A stretch of DNA of 64,000 nt from VMDJ01 sp038146785 (GTDB taxonomy: Bacteria > Pseudomonadota > Gammaproteobacteria > Chromatiales > Chromatiaceae). The stretch's first letter is position 1. Every line of letters starts with the position of its first letter. The notes below the pieces were generated by a model. The model was given only the letters and a program-made list of their open reading frames with translations. It searched no databases and was not told the origin of the DNA. Of this stretch, positions 54,401-63,418 are shown in pieces. The stretch lies in assembly GCA_038146785.1 (NCBI GenBank), contig JAYQSI010000016.1:310001-374000 (forward strand), read 5' to 3'. A program made the translations under genes and the position numbers.

Positions 54401-55654
54401 ATGGCGACGAAAAACGCATTTTACGCGCAATCTGGTGGTGTCACTTCGGTGATCAATGCATCTGCAGCCGGTGTAATCGAAACAGCGCGTCAGCATAAAG
54501 ATAAAATTGGCAAAGTTTTCGCAGGTCGAAACGGCATCATTGGTGCTTTGACCGAAGATTTGATCGATACCGATCTCGAATCTGCAGAAGACATTGCAGC
54601 GTTGAAAAACACCCCATCAGGTGGTTTTGGCTCATGCCGTTTCAAGCTAAAAAGCCTTGAAGATAACAAGCGCGAATACGAGCGCCTGATCGAAGTCTTC
54701 AAAGCACACAATATTGGCTACTTCTTCTATAACGGTGGCGGTGACTCAGCTGACACTTGTTTTAAAGTCTCTCAGCTCTCTGAAAAGATGGGCTACCCAG
54801 TACAAGCGATCCACGTACCAAAAACCGTGGATAACGACCTACCCATCACCGACAACTGCCCAGGCTTCGGTTCAGTAGCGAAGTACATCGCGGTCTCTAC
54901 GCTAGAGGCGAGCTTCGACGTTCGCTCAATGGCGGCAACCTCAACCAAGATCTTCGTTATCGAGGTTATGGGTCGTCACGCAGGCTGGATTGCAGCGGCA
55001 GGCGCATTGGTTGAAGACCAAAATATCCCTGTTTTAACCCTCTTCCCTGAAGTTGAGTTCGACAAAGACAAGTTCTTGGCAGCAGTTGATGCAAAGGTAA
55101 AAGAACACGACTTCTGCACCATCGTGGTTTCAGAGGGTTGTCACTGGCCTGACGGCACCTTCCTTGCTGAGCAAGGCACTCGCGACTCATTTGGTCACGC
55201 ACAACTCGGTGGCGCAGCCCCAGTTGTTGCCAACATGATCAAAGAAGCGTTGGGTTATAAGTTCCACTGGGCGGTTGCAGACTACCTGCAGCGTGCAGCA
55301 CGTCACCTAGCGTCTGAGTCTGACGTTGAGCAAGCATATGCTCTTGGTAAGGCAGCTGTTGAGAAAGCCTTGGAAGGCAAGAACTCAATCATGCCGACCG
55401 TTGTGCGTGAATCATCATCTCCATACAAATGGAGCATCGGCGAGGCACCACTTTCAGAGGTAGCAAACGTTGAGAAGATGATGCCAATGGACTTCATCAG
55501 CGATGATGGCTACGGCATTACCGATAAATGTAAGGAATACCTCTACCCACTGATCCAAGGTGAGGCTTACCCTCCTTACGAGAATGGCATGCCAAAGTAC
55601 GTGACCATGAAAGGTATTTCGGTTGAGCAGAAACTCGAGAAATTCGAGATTTAA
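54401..55654 (+). CDS. pfp: Pyrophosphate-dependent 6-phosphofructokinase
   Basis: Reversible phosphorylation of fructose 6-phosphate using PPi. 417 residues: start FYAQSGGVTSVINASAAGV, donor-site YNGGGDSADTCFKVS, catalytic HVPKTVDNDLPITDNCPGFGS with the PKTVDND motif, and EVMGRHAGWIAAAG. The Lys in PKT and the non-GGDGS donor loop are features of PPi enzymes rather than the ATP type. GGGDSADT is a variant of the common GGNDSMDT/GGDDS. PPi-PFK is common in methanotrophs and some chemolithoautotrophs, where it can also act on sedoheptulose phosphates. No pyrophosphatase gene is adjacent. Confidence 0.93.
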   Translation: MATKNAFYAQSGGVTSVINASAAGVIETARQHKDKIGKVFAGRNGIIGALTEDLIDTDLESAEDIAALKNTPSGGFGSCRFKLKSLEDNKREYERLIEVFKAHNIGYFFYNGGGDSADTCFKVSQLSEKMGYPVQAIHVPKTVDNDLPITDNCPGFGSVAKYIAVSTLEASFDVRSMAATSTKIFVIEVMGRHAGWIAAAGALVEDQNIPVLTLFPEVEFDKDKFLAAVDAKVKEHDFCTIVVSEGCHWPDGTFLAEQGTRDSFGHAQLGGAAPVVANMIKEALGYKFHWAVADYLQRAARHLASESDVEQAYALGKAAVEKALEGKNSIMPTVVRESSSPYKWSIGEAPLSEVANVEKMMPMDFISDDGYGITDKCKEYLYPLIQGEAYPPYENGMPKYVTMKGISVEQKLEKFEI

Positions 55655-55670
55655 TCAGCCTTTAAGCCCG

Positions 55671-55697
55671 AAAAGCCGGCCTCGAGCCGGCTTTTTT
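55671..55697 (+). terminator. Rho-independent terminator of pfp
   Basis: Stem AAAAGCCGGC / GCCGGCTTTT with loop CTCGA and a T-run, 17 bases after the stop. Confidence 0.93.
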
Positions 55698-55751
55698 GTG
55701 CCCTCTATATAAGGTATGAGCTAAAAAAAGAAACTTTTTGTGAAATAAGTA

Positions 55752-55779
55752 TTGACATATTAGAAAATACTTATATACT
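55752..55779 (+). promoter_or_regulatory. Strong sigma-70 promoter of the small exported protein gene
   Basis: Perfect -35 TTGACA (55752-55757) and -10 TATACT (55774-55779, five of six) with 16 bases between, in AT-rich DNA. The predicted start near 55786 gives a leader of about 60 bases. This is the best consensus promoter I found in the window. Confidence 0.85.
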
Positions 55780-55790
55780 TATCCTCATTA

Positions 55791-55811
55791 GCTGATCAAT
55801 GGTTGGTCAGC
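55791..55811 (+). promoter_or_regulatory. 5' leader stem-loop
   Basis: GCTGATCAA and TTGGTCAGC pair over nine positions (one G-U) around a 3-base loop TGG, a few bases after the predicted transcription start. A 5' hairpin of this kind commonly protects abundant short mRNAs from RNase E/RppH-mediated decay. Role inferred. Confidence 0.6.
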
Positions 55812-55846
55812 GAAACACTTCTAAACAATTTTTTGAGGATTTAACA

Positions 55847-56113
55847 ATGAAAAAGATCATCGCAATCGCAGCTATCATCGCTTCAGCTCAAGCTTCAGCG
55901 TTCATGGATTCAGCTAACACTAACGCTAACGGCGCGAACAACGCTAAAGGCGACTTCATCGGTAACGGTACTGGCGAAGGTGAAGCTACTTTCTCTATGA
56001 ACTTCTCTGGTAAAGGCCGCACTGCAGGCGACTTCAAAGGTAACGGTTCTACTGATACCAACGCTACTGCTTACGGTTACGAGCAGCCAGCTTACGCACC
56101 AGTTGCTAAGTAA
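55847..56113 (+). CDS. Small exported Asn/Gly-rich protein, sulfur-globule-protein-like
   Basis: 88 residues. The signal peptide MKKIIAIAAIIASAQASA is followed by a mature ~70-residue protein rich in Asn, Gly, Ala and Thr and free of Cys. NTNANGANNAKGDFIGNGTGEG and FSMNFSGKGRTAGDFKGNGS are internally similar, and the end is Tyr/Pro-rich (YGYEQPAYAPVAK). The MKK..IAxIASAxA leader, the FSMNFSGK segment and the YxxPAYAP end recall sulfur globule envelope proteins of sulfur-oxidising gammaproteobacteria; the similarity is from memory and not tested. ATG 55847 follows GAGG, the upstream frame being leader RNA. Own strong promoter and terminator indicate high expression. Confidence 0.7.
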   Translation: MKKIIAIAAIIASAQASAFMDSANTNANGANNAKGDFIGNGTGEGEATFSMNFSGKGRTAGDFKGNGSTDTNATAYGYEQPAYAPVAK

Positions 56114-56136
56114 TTCAGACTCGATCTGAAATAAAG

Positions 56137-56162
56137 AGCCCCGCAATAGCGGGGCTTTTTTA
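56137..56162 (+). terminator. Rho-independent terminator after the small exported protein gene
   Basis: Stem AGCCCCGC / GCGGGGCT with loop AATA and six T, 24 bases after the stop. Confidence 0.95.
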
Positions 56163-56174
56163 TGCCTGAAAGAA

Positions 56175-56190
56175 AGTGGCTATCGCCACT
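56175..56190 (-). terminator. Likely terminator of the gcv operon
   Basis: Minus-strand stem AGTGGC / GCCACT (loop GATA) followed by TTCTTTC, 7 bases after the gcvPB stop. Short stem and impure T-run, hence moderate. Confidence 0.45.
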
Positions 56191-56196
56191 CTCCTT

Positions 56197-57649
56197 TTAG
56201 CTCGCTTGATACTTCAGGTTAAGCTCACGCGCTGCCTTAACATCATCCAAGCGACGAACCGGCAAGGTGTAAGGCGCACCCTTCACCATCTCCGCTTCTG
56301 TTTCGGCTTCTTTTTGAATCGCGATCATCGCTTCGATGAAACCATCCAACGCATCTTTTGCTTCAGATTCTGTTGGCTCGATCAAGAAACACTCGGGCAC
56401 GTGGATCGGGAAGTAAGTTGTTGGCGCGTGGAAGCCAAAGTCGAGTAAGCGCTTTGCAAAGTCCATCGCGTTGACATCCAAGTTCTTTGCTTGCTTACGC
56501 AAGGTCACAATGAACTCGTGAGTTGCACGACGACCTGGGTACGCCAATTCAAAACCAGCTTTTCTCAAGCTTTGCTGCCATGTAGTTAGCGTTCAAGGTT
56601 GCGTACTCTGATACACGCACCATGCCTTCACGACCGAGCAAACGTGCATAGATGTAAGCACGCAACAACACGCCGGCATTACCAGCAAAGCCCATCAACT
56701 TACCGATTGATTGAGGACGATCTTCTTCGGTTAACCAACCGTAGCTTCCATCTTCATTCTTGGCAGCCATAGGCACTGGCAAATGCGGAACCAAACGTGC
56801 AGATACACCAACCGCACCAGCACCAGGGCCACCACCACCGTGTGGCGTTGAGAAGGTCTTGTGCAGATTCATATGAATTACATCAAAGCCCATGTCGCCT
56901 GGACGCACCTTGCCCAAGATCGCATTCAGGTTTGCGCCGTCGTAGTACAACAAGCCGCCTGCATCGTGAACGATCTTTGCGATCTCTTTGATACGACGTT
57001 CGAACACACCCACTGTTGATGGGTTGGTCAACATGATGCCAGCTGTTTGAGGACCGACAACGGCTTTCAAAGCTTCAACGTCGACGTCGCCATCTTCAAG
57101 CGTTGGAATCTCTTTAACTTTATAACCACACATAACGGCGGTAGCAGGGTTCGTACCGTGTGCTGCATCAGGCACGATGATTTCATTACGCGCATCATCG
57201 TTACGAGCATCGTGGTAAGCACGGATCATTGCTACACCGGCAAACTCACCTTGTGCGCCCGCTGCTGGCACCAATGAAACCTCTTTCATACCAGTCACGG
57301 TCTTCAAGATCTCTTGCAGGTCATACATGCAGCTCAAGTAACCTTGGCTATGTGAGTCTGGCGCATACGGATGACGCGACAAGAAACCTGGCAACATCGC
57401 TAAACTGTTACATGCACGTGGGTTGTACTTCATGGTGCATGAACCGAGTGGATAGAACTCGGTATCAATCGAGAAGTTCTTCTGCGACAAACGTGTGAAG
57501 TGACGCACGGCTTGCATCTCTGATACTTCAGGCAAAGCAGGCTTATCTTTACGTTGTTGATCAGCAGGAATACCACTGAGCTCAACACGTGTTGCTGGAG
57601 ATTGTGCGAAGGCACGACGACCGGCTTTAGATTGTTCAAAAATCAACAT
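56197..57649 (-). CDS. gcvPB: Glycine decarboxylase P-protein subunit 2, frameshifted
   Basis: PLP-binding half of glycine decarboxylase, which releases CO2 from glycine and loads aminomethyl on GcvH. FYPLGSCTMKYNPR near the start, DAAHGTNPATAVMCGYKV, DGANLNAILG and the PLP lysine in HMNLHKTFSTPHGGGGPG are present. At TTTT 56560-56563 one extra base breaks AAKLEK-AGFELAYPGRRATHEF. With it removed the protein has 483 residues, normal for this subunit. Last gene of the operon, 18 bases after gcvPA. Confidence 0.94.
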
Positions 57650-57667
57650 AGTCTTATCTCCTGCGGC

Positions 57668-59035
57668 TTAAGCGCCGACCACCTTGGCCAACTTACTTGC
57701 GTATTCCGCAATCTCATCTTCCGTACGCTGCTCGGTCGCACAGACCAAAATCGCATCGCCTAACTCTGGGTAATCATCTTTCAGGTTAAAACCACCCAAG
57801 ACATCTTGGTTAGCTAACAGCTGCAAGGTGGCTTCAGCTTCAGCCGGCAAGCGCAATACACGCTCGTGGAAAGCTGCACCTGAGAATGCTTGCTCAACAC
57901 CGTTAATCGCGGTGAGCTGCTCAACCAAGCTATTGGTGTTGTGATGTGAGCTTGCGGCTGCACGCGCCAAACCTTCTGCACCTAACAACGACATATGAAT
58001 CGTCGCTGCGGTAACCAGTAAGCCTTGGTTAGTACAAATGTTAGAGGTCGCTTTAGAACGACGGATGTGTTGCTCACGTGCTTGCAGTGTCAGTGCATAA
58101 CCATCTTTGCCATCAAGGTCGGTTGTCTTACCGATGATGCGGCCTGGCATCTGACGCACCAACGCTTGGGTACAACACATGAAACCGAAGTAAGGGCCAC
58201 CTGATGATAAAGGTGCACCTAATGGCTGACCTTCACCGACAACGATATCTGCACCGGTTTCGCCCCATTGACCTGGTGGCGTGATCACCGACATCGCTAA
58301 TGGGTTAACAACACCGATCGCCAACATGCCGTTAGCGTGTGCAAAGTCAGTCATGCCAGCAACATCTTCCAACACACCAAAGAAGTTTGGCTGAGGAATA
58401 ATCAGTGCTGCATAGTCTTCACCTGCATAGGCTTGCAGTGCAGCCATATCAGTTTGACCGGTTGCCATATCGAACGGCACTTCAACCACTTCGATCTGTT
58501 GGTTCTTAACAATGGTTTGCACCACTTTGCGATACGCAGGATGAACCGTGCGTGGCATCAAGACACGCTTAGATTTGCTCTTACGGTTGCCACGAATCGC
58601 CATCAAGATCGCTTCTGCAACACCGGTAGCACCGTCGTATAAAGAGGCGTTTGATACATCCATATCCATCAATGCAGTCATCATCGATTGATATTCGTAC
58701 AACAACTGCAAAGTACCTTGGCTTGCCTCTGCCTGATAAGGCGTATAGGCACTGTAGAACTCACCACGCGTGGTGATCTGCCATACCGCTGCAGGGATGT
58801 GATGATCGTAAGCGCCCGCACCGATGAAACACACACCGTGTCCATCTTTACGTGCACGCGATTGCATCAAACGAGCAACATCCATCTCTGGCAAACCTTG
58901 CGGAATGCTCTTCAGGTCATCTTCAGTAACGATCAGACCTTCAGGAATTTCATCAAACAAATCATCAATCGATGACGCGCCGATATCGGCGAGCATCGCT
59001 TGGACTTCTTCTTCGGTATGGGGAATAAACGGCAT
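57668..59035 (-). CDS. gcvPA: Glycine decarboxylase P-protein subunit 1
   Basis: 455 residues; non-PLP half of the split P-protein. MPFIPHTEEEVQAMLADIG, then FIGAGAYDHHIPAAVWQITTRGEFYSAYTPYQAEASQGTLQ-type glycine decarboxylase sequence, YDGATGVAEAILMA, and SGGPYFGFMCC with RQMPGRIIGKT are the family landmarks. E. coli has one fused GcvP; the two-subunit form here pairs with gcvPB directly downstream. Confidence 0.96.
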   Translation of the reverse strand: MPFIPHTEEEVQAMLADIGASSIDDLFDEIPEGLIVTEDDLKSIPQGLPEMDVARLMQSRARKDGHGVCFIGAGAYDHHIPAAVWQITTRGEFYSAYTPYQAEASQGTLQLLYEYQSMMTALMDMDVSNASLYDGATGVAEAILMAIRGNRKSKSKRVLMPRTVHPAYRKVVQTIVKNQQIEVVEVPFDMATGQTDMAALQAYAGEDYAALIIPQPNFFGVLEDVAGMTDFAHANGMLAIGVVNPLAMSVITPPGQWGETGADIVVGEGQPLGAPLSSGGPYFGFMCCTQALVRQMPGRIIGKTTDLDGKDGYALTLQAREQHIRRSKATSNICTNQGLLVTAATIHMSLLGAEGLARAAASSHHNTNSLVEQLTAINGVEQAFSGAAFHERVLRLPAEAEATLQLLANQDVLGGFNLKDDYPELGDAILVCATEQRTEDEIAEYASKLAKVVGA

Positions 59036-59084
59036 AAGGCAAACCTAGGTTGGCGTGCCGCGAACGACACGCCGTAAAAAAGAA

Positions 59085-59480
59085 TTAGTGGTCTTCGTTC
59101 TCACAGTGCTCAGCGTAAGCTTCAGCATCCATCAGATCGTCCATCTCACCTGCATCAGATAAACGCAAGGTGAAGATCCAACCATCACCATACGCATCAT
59201 CGTTGATGGTCTCTGGTGCGTTAGCGAGCAACTCGTTAGCGGCAACTACTTCACCACCCACTGGGCTGTAAACGTCAGAAGCAGCTTTTACTGATTCAAC
59301 AACCGCACACTCATCGCCTGCGTCGAATTCAGCGCCTTCTTCTGGCAGCTCAACAAATACCAAGTCGCCGAGCAATTCAGCTGCGTGAGCAGTTACGCCG
59401 ATGGTCACAGTGCCATCGCCTTCATCACGCACCCACTCGTGGCTCTTGGTGTATTTCAAATCACTTGGAATTTCGCTCAT
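59085..59480 (-). CDS. gcvH: Glycine cleavage system H protein
   Basis: Lipoyl carrier of 131 residues. YTKSHEWVRDEGDGTVTIGVT at the start and the lipoylated lysine in VVESVKAASDVYSPVGGEV; C-terminal GWIFTLRLSD. Transfers aminomethyl from P to T protein. Between gcvT and gcvPA, with ~47-base gaps on both sides. Confidence 0.97.
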   Translation of the reverse strand: MSEIPSDLKYTKSHEWVRDEGDGTVTIGVTAHAAELLGDLVFVELPEEGAEFDAGDECAVVESVKAASDVYSPVGGEVVAANELLANAPETINDDAYGDGWIFTLRLSDAGEMDDLMDAEAYAEHCENEDH

Positions 59481-59527
59481 GTTTCTATCCTCAAAAAGTG
59501 CAAAGGGATTTGCGAATCCCGGAAAAA

Positions 59528-60622
59528 TTACAGTTCGATTTGTGCCTTGCCGTTTCGGGCAAATGGCATCTTAACCACTCTTAATGGCAAACGCTTACCG
59601 CGAATATCCACCTCTAAGCTCTCGCCTGCATCCGCCGCAACACGCGCCATCGCAATTGAACGCTCAAGGGTTGGCGAGAAGCCACCCGAGGTGATTTCGC
59701 CGACCTCGCGATCGCCGTCATAAATCTTTTGATGTCCGCGCAGAACGCCGCGGCCTTCAAGCACCAAGCCAATAAACTTGGCGATATTGCCGGCTGCTTT
59801 TTGCGCTTCTAAGGCTTCGCGACCAATGAACTGACGATCGTCCGCCATCGCCACGGTCCAGCTCAGACCTGACTCTAAAGGCGTGAGGCCTTCATCCATG
59901 TCTGAACCATAAAGATTCATACCCGCTTCTAAACGCAAGGTATCGCGAGCACCTAAACCACAAGGCGCAACGCCTGCTGCAGCTAAGTCACGCCACAGCT
60001 GCTCGGTTTCATTTTCAGGCACTACGATCTCAAAACCATCTTCACCGGTGTAGCCGGTACGACCGACAAACCAGTGGCCATCTGTCGCTGCATTAAAAGG
60101 CTTGAGCTCTTTCGCTGCGACGGCTAACTCTGGCTGCATGATGCTGATCGCTTTCTCACGCGCCTTAGGGCCTTGAACTGCGACCATGCCAAGATCAAAA
60201 CGTGGCTCAACTGCAACATCAAACGCAGGCGCTTGCTGCTGCATCCACTCGATATCTTTCTCAGTGGTACCGGCATTGATCACCATGCGGAACCACTCTT
60301 CATTCATAAAGTAGACGATCAAATCATCAATCACGCCGCCTTCTGGCTTGAGCATGCACGAATAAAGCGCTTTACCAGAGGTCTGCAGCTTAGCGACATC
60401 ATTCGCAAGCAAGTTCTGCAAAAACTCACGAACGCGAGCACCTTTCAGATCCACCACGGTCATATGGCAAACATCAAACATGCCTGCATCGTTACGCACA
60501 GCGTGGTGCTCATCGATCTGAGAGCCGTAGTTAACCGGCATGTCCCATCCACCAAACGGCACCATACGGGCACCCATCTCGCGGTGAACAGCATTCAAAA
60601 TTGTTTTCTTATCAGCACTCAT
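59528..60622 (-). CDS. gcvT: Aminomethyltransferase (glycine cleavage T protein)
   Basis: Transfers the methylene unit to tetrahydrofolate and releases ammonia. From MSADKKTILNAVHREMGARM (60622), 364 residues: VPFGGWDMPVNYGSQIDEHHAVRNDAGMFDVCHM-type N-terminus, then GRTGYTGEDGFEIVVP, and FIGREALEAQK late. Further upstream in-frame sequence lies in the riboswitch terminator region and is rejected. First gene of gcvT-H-PA-PB, under control of the glycine riboswitch. Confidence 0.96.
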   Translation of the reverse strand: MSADKKTILNAVHREMGARMVPFGGWDMPVNYGSQIDEHHAVRNDAGMFDVCHMTVVDLKGARVREFLQNLLANDVAKLQTSGKALYSCMLKPEGGVIDDLIVYFMNEEWFRMVINAGTTEKDIEWMQQQAPAFDVAVEPRFDLGMVAVQGPKAREKAISIMQPELAVAAKELKPFNAATDGHWFVGRTGYTGEDGFEIVVPENETEQLWRDLAAAGVAPCGLGARDTLRLEAGMNLYGSDMDEGLTPLESGLSWTVAMADDRQFIGREALEAQKAAGNIAKFIGLVLEGRGVLRGHQKIYDGDREVGEITSGGFSPTLERSIAMARVAADAGESLEVDIRGKRLPLRVVKMPFARNGKAQIEL

Positions 60623-60653
60623 CGTGGCTCTCACTGGCTTAAATCTCGGACAC

Positions 60654-60702
60654 AAAAAAGGGCGGATGATCTAAACCCACGATGGATTTACATCATCCGC
60701 CC
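60654..60702 (-). terminator. Riboswitch-controlled terminator in the gcv leader
   Basis: Minus-strand stem of 11 perfect pairs (GGGCGGATGAT / ATCATCCGCCC) with a 21-base loop, followed by six T, 31 bases before gcvT. The 5' arm overlaps the end of the second aptamer's 3' flank (GAGGGGCGG), giving a way for glycine binding to prevent terminator formation. Confidence 0.8.
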
Positions 60703-60862
60703 CTCTGTCCGGTAACCTGAGAGTTTACCCCGTCGGTGTGCGCTACAGCGCAGCTCTCCAGAGCCAATCTTGAGTGTCCTCATCAAATGCAGTCCTTTTA
60801 CCTGAGCGATTCCGGGCGGAATTTGCGCCTTCGGTGCCGAGAAATCTCGGTCTCTCCTGCAT
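60700..60862 (-). promoter_or_regulatory. Tandem glycine riboswitch
   Basis: Two consecutive aptamers on the minus strand. The first reads GGAGAG..CACCGAAGGCGCAA..AATCGCTCAGGTAAAAGGAC; the second GGAGAG..CACCGACGGGGTAA..CTCTCAGGTTACCGGACAG. These are the conserved core elements of the gcvT RNA motif (Rfam glycine riboswitch), joined by a short linker. It lies directly before a terminator and gcvT, so glycine is expected to switch the cleavage operon on. Confidence 0.93.
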
Positions 60863-60883
60863 CGATATCGATTGGGAGTGTGG

Positions 60884-60912
60884 ATGCTAACCAAAGCCCC
60901 TAGCCCTGCCAA
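60884..60912 (-). promoter_or_regulatory. Putative promoter of the gcv operon
   Basis: Minus-strand TTGGCA (60907-60912) and TAGCAT (60884-60889), 17 bases apart, placing the start near 60877 just before the first aptamer. The -35 matches five of six positions, the -10 four of six. Position is convincing, sequence only fair. The rest of this gap up to 60978 shows nothing else. Confidence 0.5.
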
Positions 60913-60978
60913 GCCTATTAACCATTAAATCTATCGATGATAAGGACAGCGGCTTAAATAAATAATAAAAACAGCACT

Positions 60979-62189
60979 TTAGAGTCGCTTGCCGAGTGAA
61001 GGCAAGCTCACGCCTTCACCTAATGCGACACGCTCAAATTGACGTCGCAGCGGCGAGACATGATGCGCCACACCCAAGCCAACATTACGCAGCAAGGTGA
61101 GCGCAGGATTGTTGTTACTGAACAGATGCTTGAAGCCATCCATCGCCGATTGCACGGCAAGGTTGTGCCCCTTACGTGCTCGCTCATAACGACGCAGCAC
61201 ACCCATCGCACCAATCGACTCACGATGCGCACGCGCTTCGATCAACACATCGATCAACATCGCCGCATCAAGGAAACCTAAGTTCACCCCCTGACCAGCT
61301 AAAGGATGAATCACGTGAGCGGCATCACCAATCAATGCCACGCCATCTACCACATAGCGCTCAGCTTTTAGCTTACGCAGCGGAAACGCAGCACGATCAC
61401 CGATAACACTCAACTTGCCGCACACATTTTCACTGGCTTGAGTGAGCTCTTGGTTAAAGCTCTCTTCTGAGGCATTGACTAACGATTGCGCATGCTCAGG
61501 CGAAGTCGACCAAACGATCGAGAAATGATCTTCGTTCATTGGCAATAAGGCTAAAGGACCACTGGGCATAAAACGTTGCCACGCAGTGCTGGCATTACCC
61601 TGCTCAGCTTTTACCGTGCAGACCACACCTTCTTGATCATAAGAACTTGTGCTGGCAGTTAATCCAACAAGCTCACGCACCGACGAGCGCGCACCGTCTG
61701 CACCAATGACAAGCGACGCTGACAACACATCATCATTAGAAGAGATGAGTTTTGTTTGATCGCCTTCACGTTCGATCGATGTGATCTCAAAGTCAGCCAC
61801 ATGAGTGATGTTGGCTTGATGATTAATCTGTTCCCATAAACCAGCAACGATCACACGGTTCTCAACGATATGCCCAAGTTCGGCGCACCAACATCTTCTG
61901 CGGCAAAGTGAATCTCACCAAAACCTTTACGATCCCACACATGCATATTTTCATACGCCGTTACGCGACGCTGTTGCATGCCCTGCCACACATCGAGGTT
62001 GCGCAGAATCGTTTCGGATGTGCGAGTTAACGCAGAGACACGAATATCAAAATCATCACCCGACCAATCTAATGATGGCTGGCGTGGCTCCAACAAAGTA
62101 ACTTGGAAACCTTCACGCGCTGCAGCCAATGCCATACAGGCGCCGACCATGCCGCCACCGACAATGATGATGTCACTGGAGTCGCTCAT
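60979..62189 (-). CDS. ubiI: UbiI/VisC-type FAD-dependent ubiquinone hydroxylase, frameshifted
   Basis: Flavin monooxygenase of the UbiH/COQ6 family. N-terminal FAD motif DIIIVGGGMVGACMALAAA, LVIGADGARSSVRELV (DG motif) and LIGDAAHVIHPLAGQGVNLGFLD (second FAD motif). The frame breaks at CCC 61873-61875; one added base joins APNLG to HIVENRVIVAGLWEQ, giving 403 residues. It follows ubiH with a one-base overlap and precedes gcvT, the position of E. coli ubiI (visC), so UbiI (C5 hydroxylation) is the best assignment, though another position on the ring is possible. Confidence 0.87.
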
Positions 62190-63418
62190 TAAGGTTTTAA
62201 ACCTCGACTCAGTCGTGGCAGCTTACCGAGCAAACCCATCGCACCACGCGCGATACCGCGACGTAACGGTGGGAACAGATCAACCAACAACAAACCGGCA
62301 TTACGACCTAAGCGAATTGATTTCAGCGGATTACTAAACAAACGCGCTAAACCATCAGTGGCTAAGGCCATGCTCTTTTGTTCTGTTTTACGCCATTGCG
62401 AGAATCGATCTAATGCTGAGCTATGACCCACATCATCATGTTCTTTCTGCGCAGCAAGAATCACATCCACCAATGCAGAGACATCACGCAAACCTAAGTT
62501 AAAACCTTGGCCTGCAATCGGATGCAAGGTGTGTGCAGCATTACCAATGATCGCGATTCGCTCACGGGTGAATTCTTTGGCGCGTAATAAATTCAGTGGG
62601 TAATGGTTTCGTTTACCCACACGCATGAAACGACCTAAGCGATGACCAAAGCGTTCTTGGAAGTGCTGAATAAATTGCGCGTCATCAAAGGCCATCACCT
62701 CATCAACTTGCTCATCACGCACGGTCCACACTAAGGCACAACGATTCTCAGTCATGGGTAATAAAGCAACTGGACCTGAATCAGTGAAACGCTCATACGC
62801 CACATTGTTATGCGGCTGCTCCGGCGTGATGTTTGTCACCACAGCGGTTTGACCATATTCCCAACGCTGCGTTGGCACGTCAAGCTGCTCACGAATAAAC
62901 GACTTGCCGCCATCAGCTGCAACTAACAACTTGGTGTGGATAGTTCGCTGCTGACCGTCTTGTTCCACTTCGACAAATGCACTTTCCGCAGATGAATCAA
63001 CCGCAACCACACGCGCAGGCGCAATCACTTCTACATCAGCACATTGATTCATACGCTCTAAAAGATGGCGACCTAAATGACGTGCGGTCACCACATGACC
63101 CAACGCATCCACATTCTCTTTTGCCGCATTCAAATGGCTAAAGCCAAAATGACCGCGATCTGAGATATGGATATCTTTTATCGGTGTGGCATCTTCTAAG
63201 ATGTGATCCCACAAACCCATCGCTTGAAAGATCTTTTGACTGCCATGTGCGAGCGCAATGCCACGATCGTCATAACTCGGACGACCCGGGTCAGACGGAA
63301 TCGCTGCTTCCAACAAACCAATACGCAGTTGATGTTCTGACAAGGCAATCGCCAAGCTCGCGCCGACCATGCCGCCGCCAACAATCAACACATCGAAATC
63401 GGTGCGCATCTCACTCAT
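62189..63418 (-). CDS. ubiH: UbiH-type FAD-dependent ubiquinone hydroxylase
   Basis: 409 residues. FDVLIVGGGMVGASLAIALSEH (FAD), LLVAADGGKSFIREQLD (DG motif) and IAIIGNAAHTLHPIAGQGFNLGLRDVSALV (GD-type motif with Asn in place of Asp: GNAAH). Hydroxylates the ring of the ubiquinone precursor (C1 in E. coli UbiH). Order pepP-ubiH-ubiI, with four-base and one-base overlaps, matches E. coli. Confidence 0.92.
   Translation of the reverse strand: MSEMRTDFDVLIVGGGMVGASLAIALSEHQLRIGLLEAAIPSDPGRPSYDDRGIALAHGSQKIFQAMGLWDHILEDATPIKDIHISDRGHFGFSHLNAAKENVDALGHVVTARHLGRHLLERMNQCADVEVIAPARVVAVDSSAESAFVEVEQDGQQRTIHTKLLVAADGGKSFIREQLDVPTQRWEYGQTAVVTNITPEQPHNNVAYERFTDSGPVALLPMTENRCALVWTVRDEQVDEVMAFDDAQFIQHFQERFGHRLGRFMRVGKRNHYPLNLLRAKEFTRERIAIIGNAAHTLHPIAGQGFNLGLRDVSALVDVILAAQKEHDDVGHSSALDRFSQWRKTEQKSMALATDGLARLFSNPLKSIRLGRNAGLLLVDLFPPLRRGIARGAMGLLGKLPRLSRGLKP

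Noticed and set aside
60173..60715. Plus-strand 180-codon open frame across gcvT and the riboswitch
   Set aside because: Lies opposite conserved gcvT and RNA elements; no protein similarity and no start signal.
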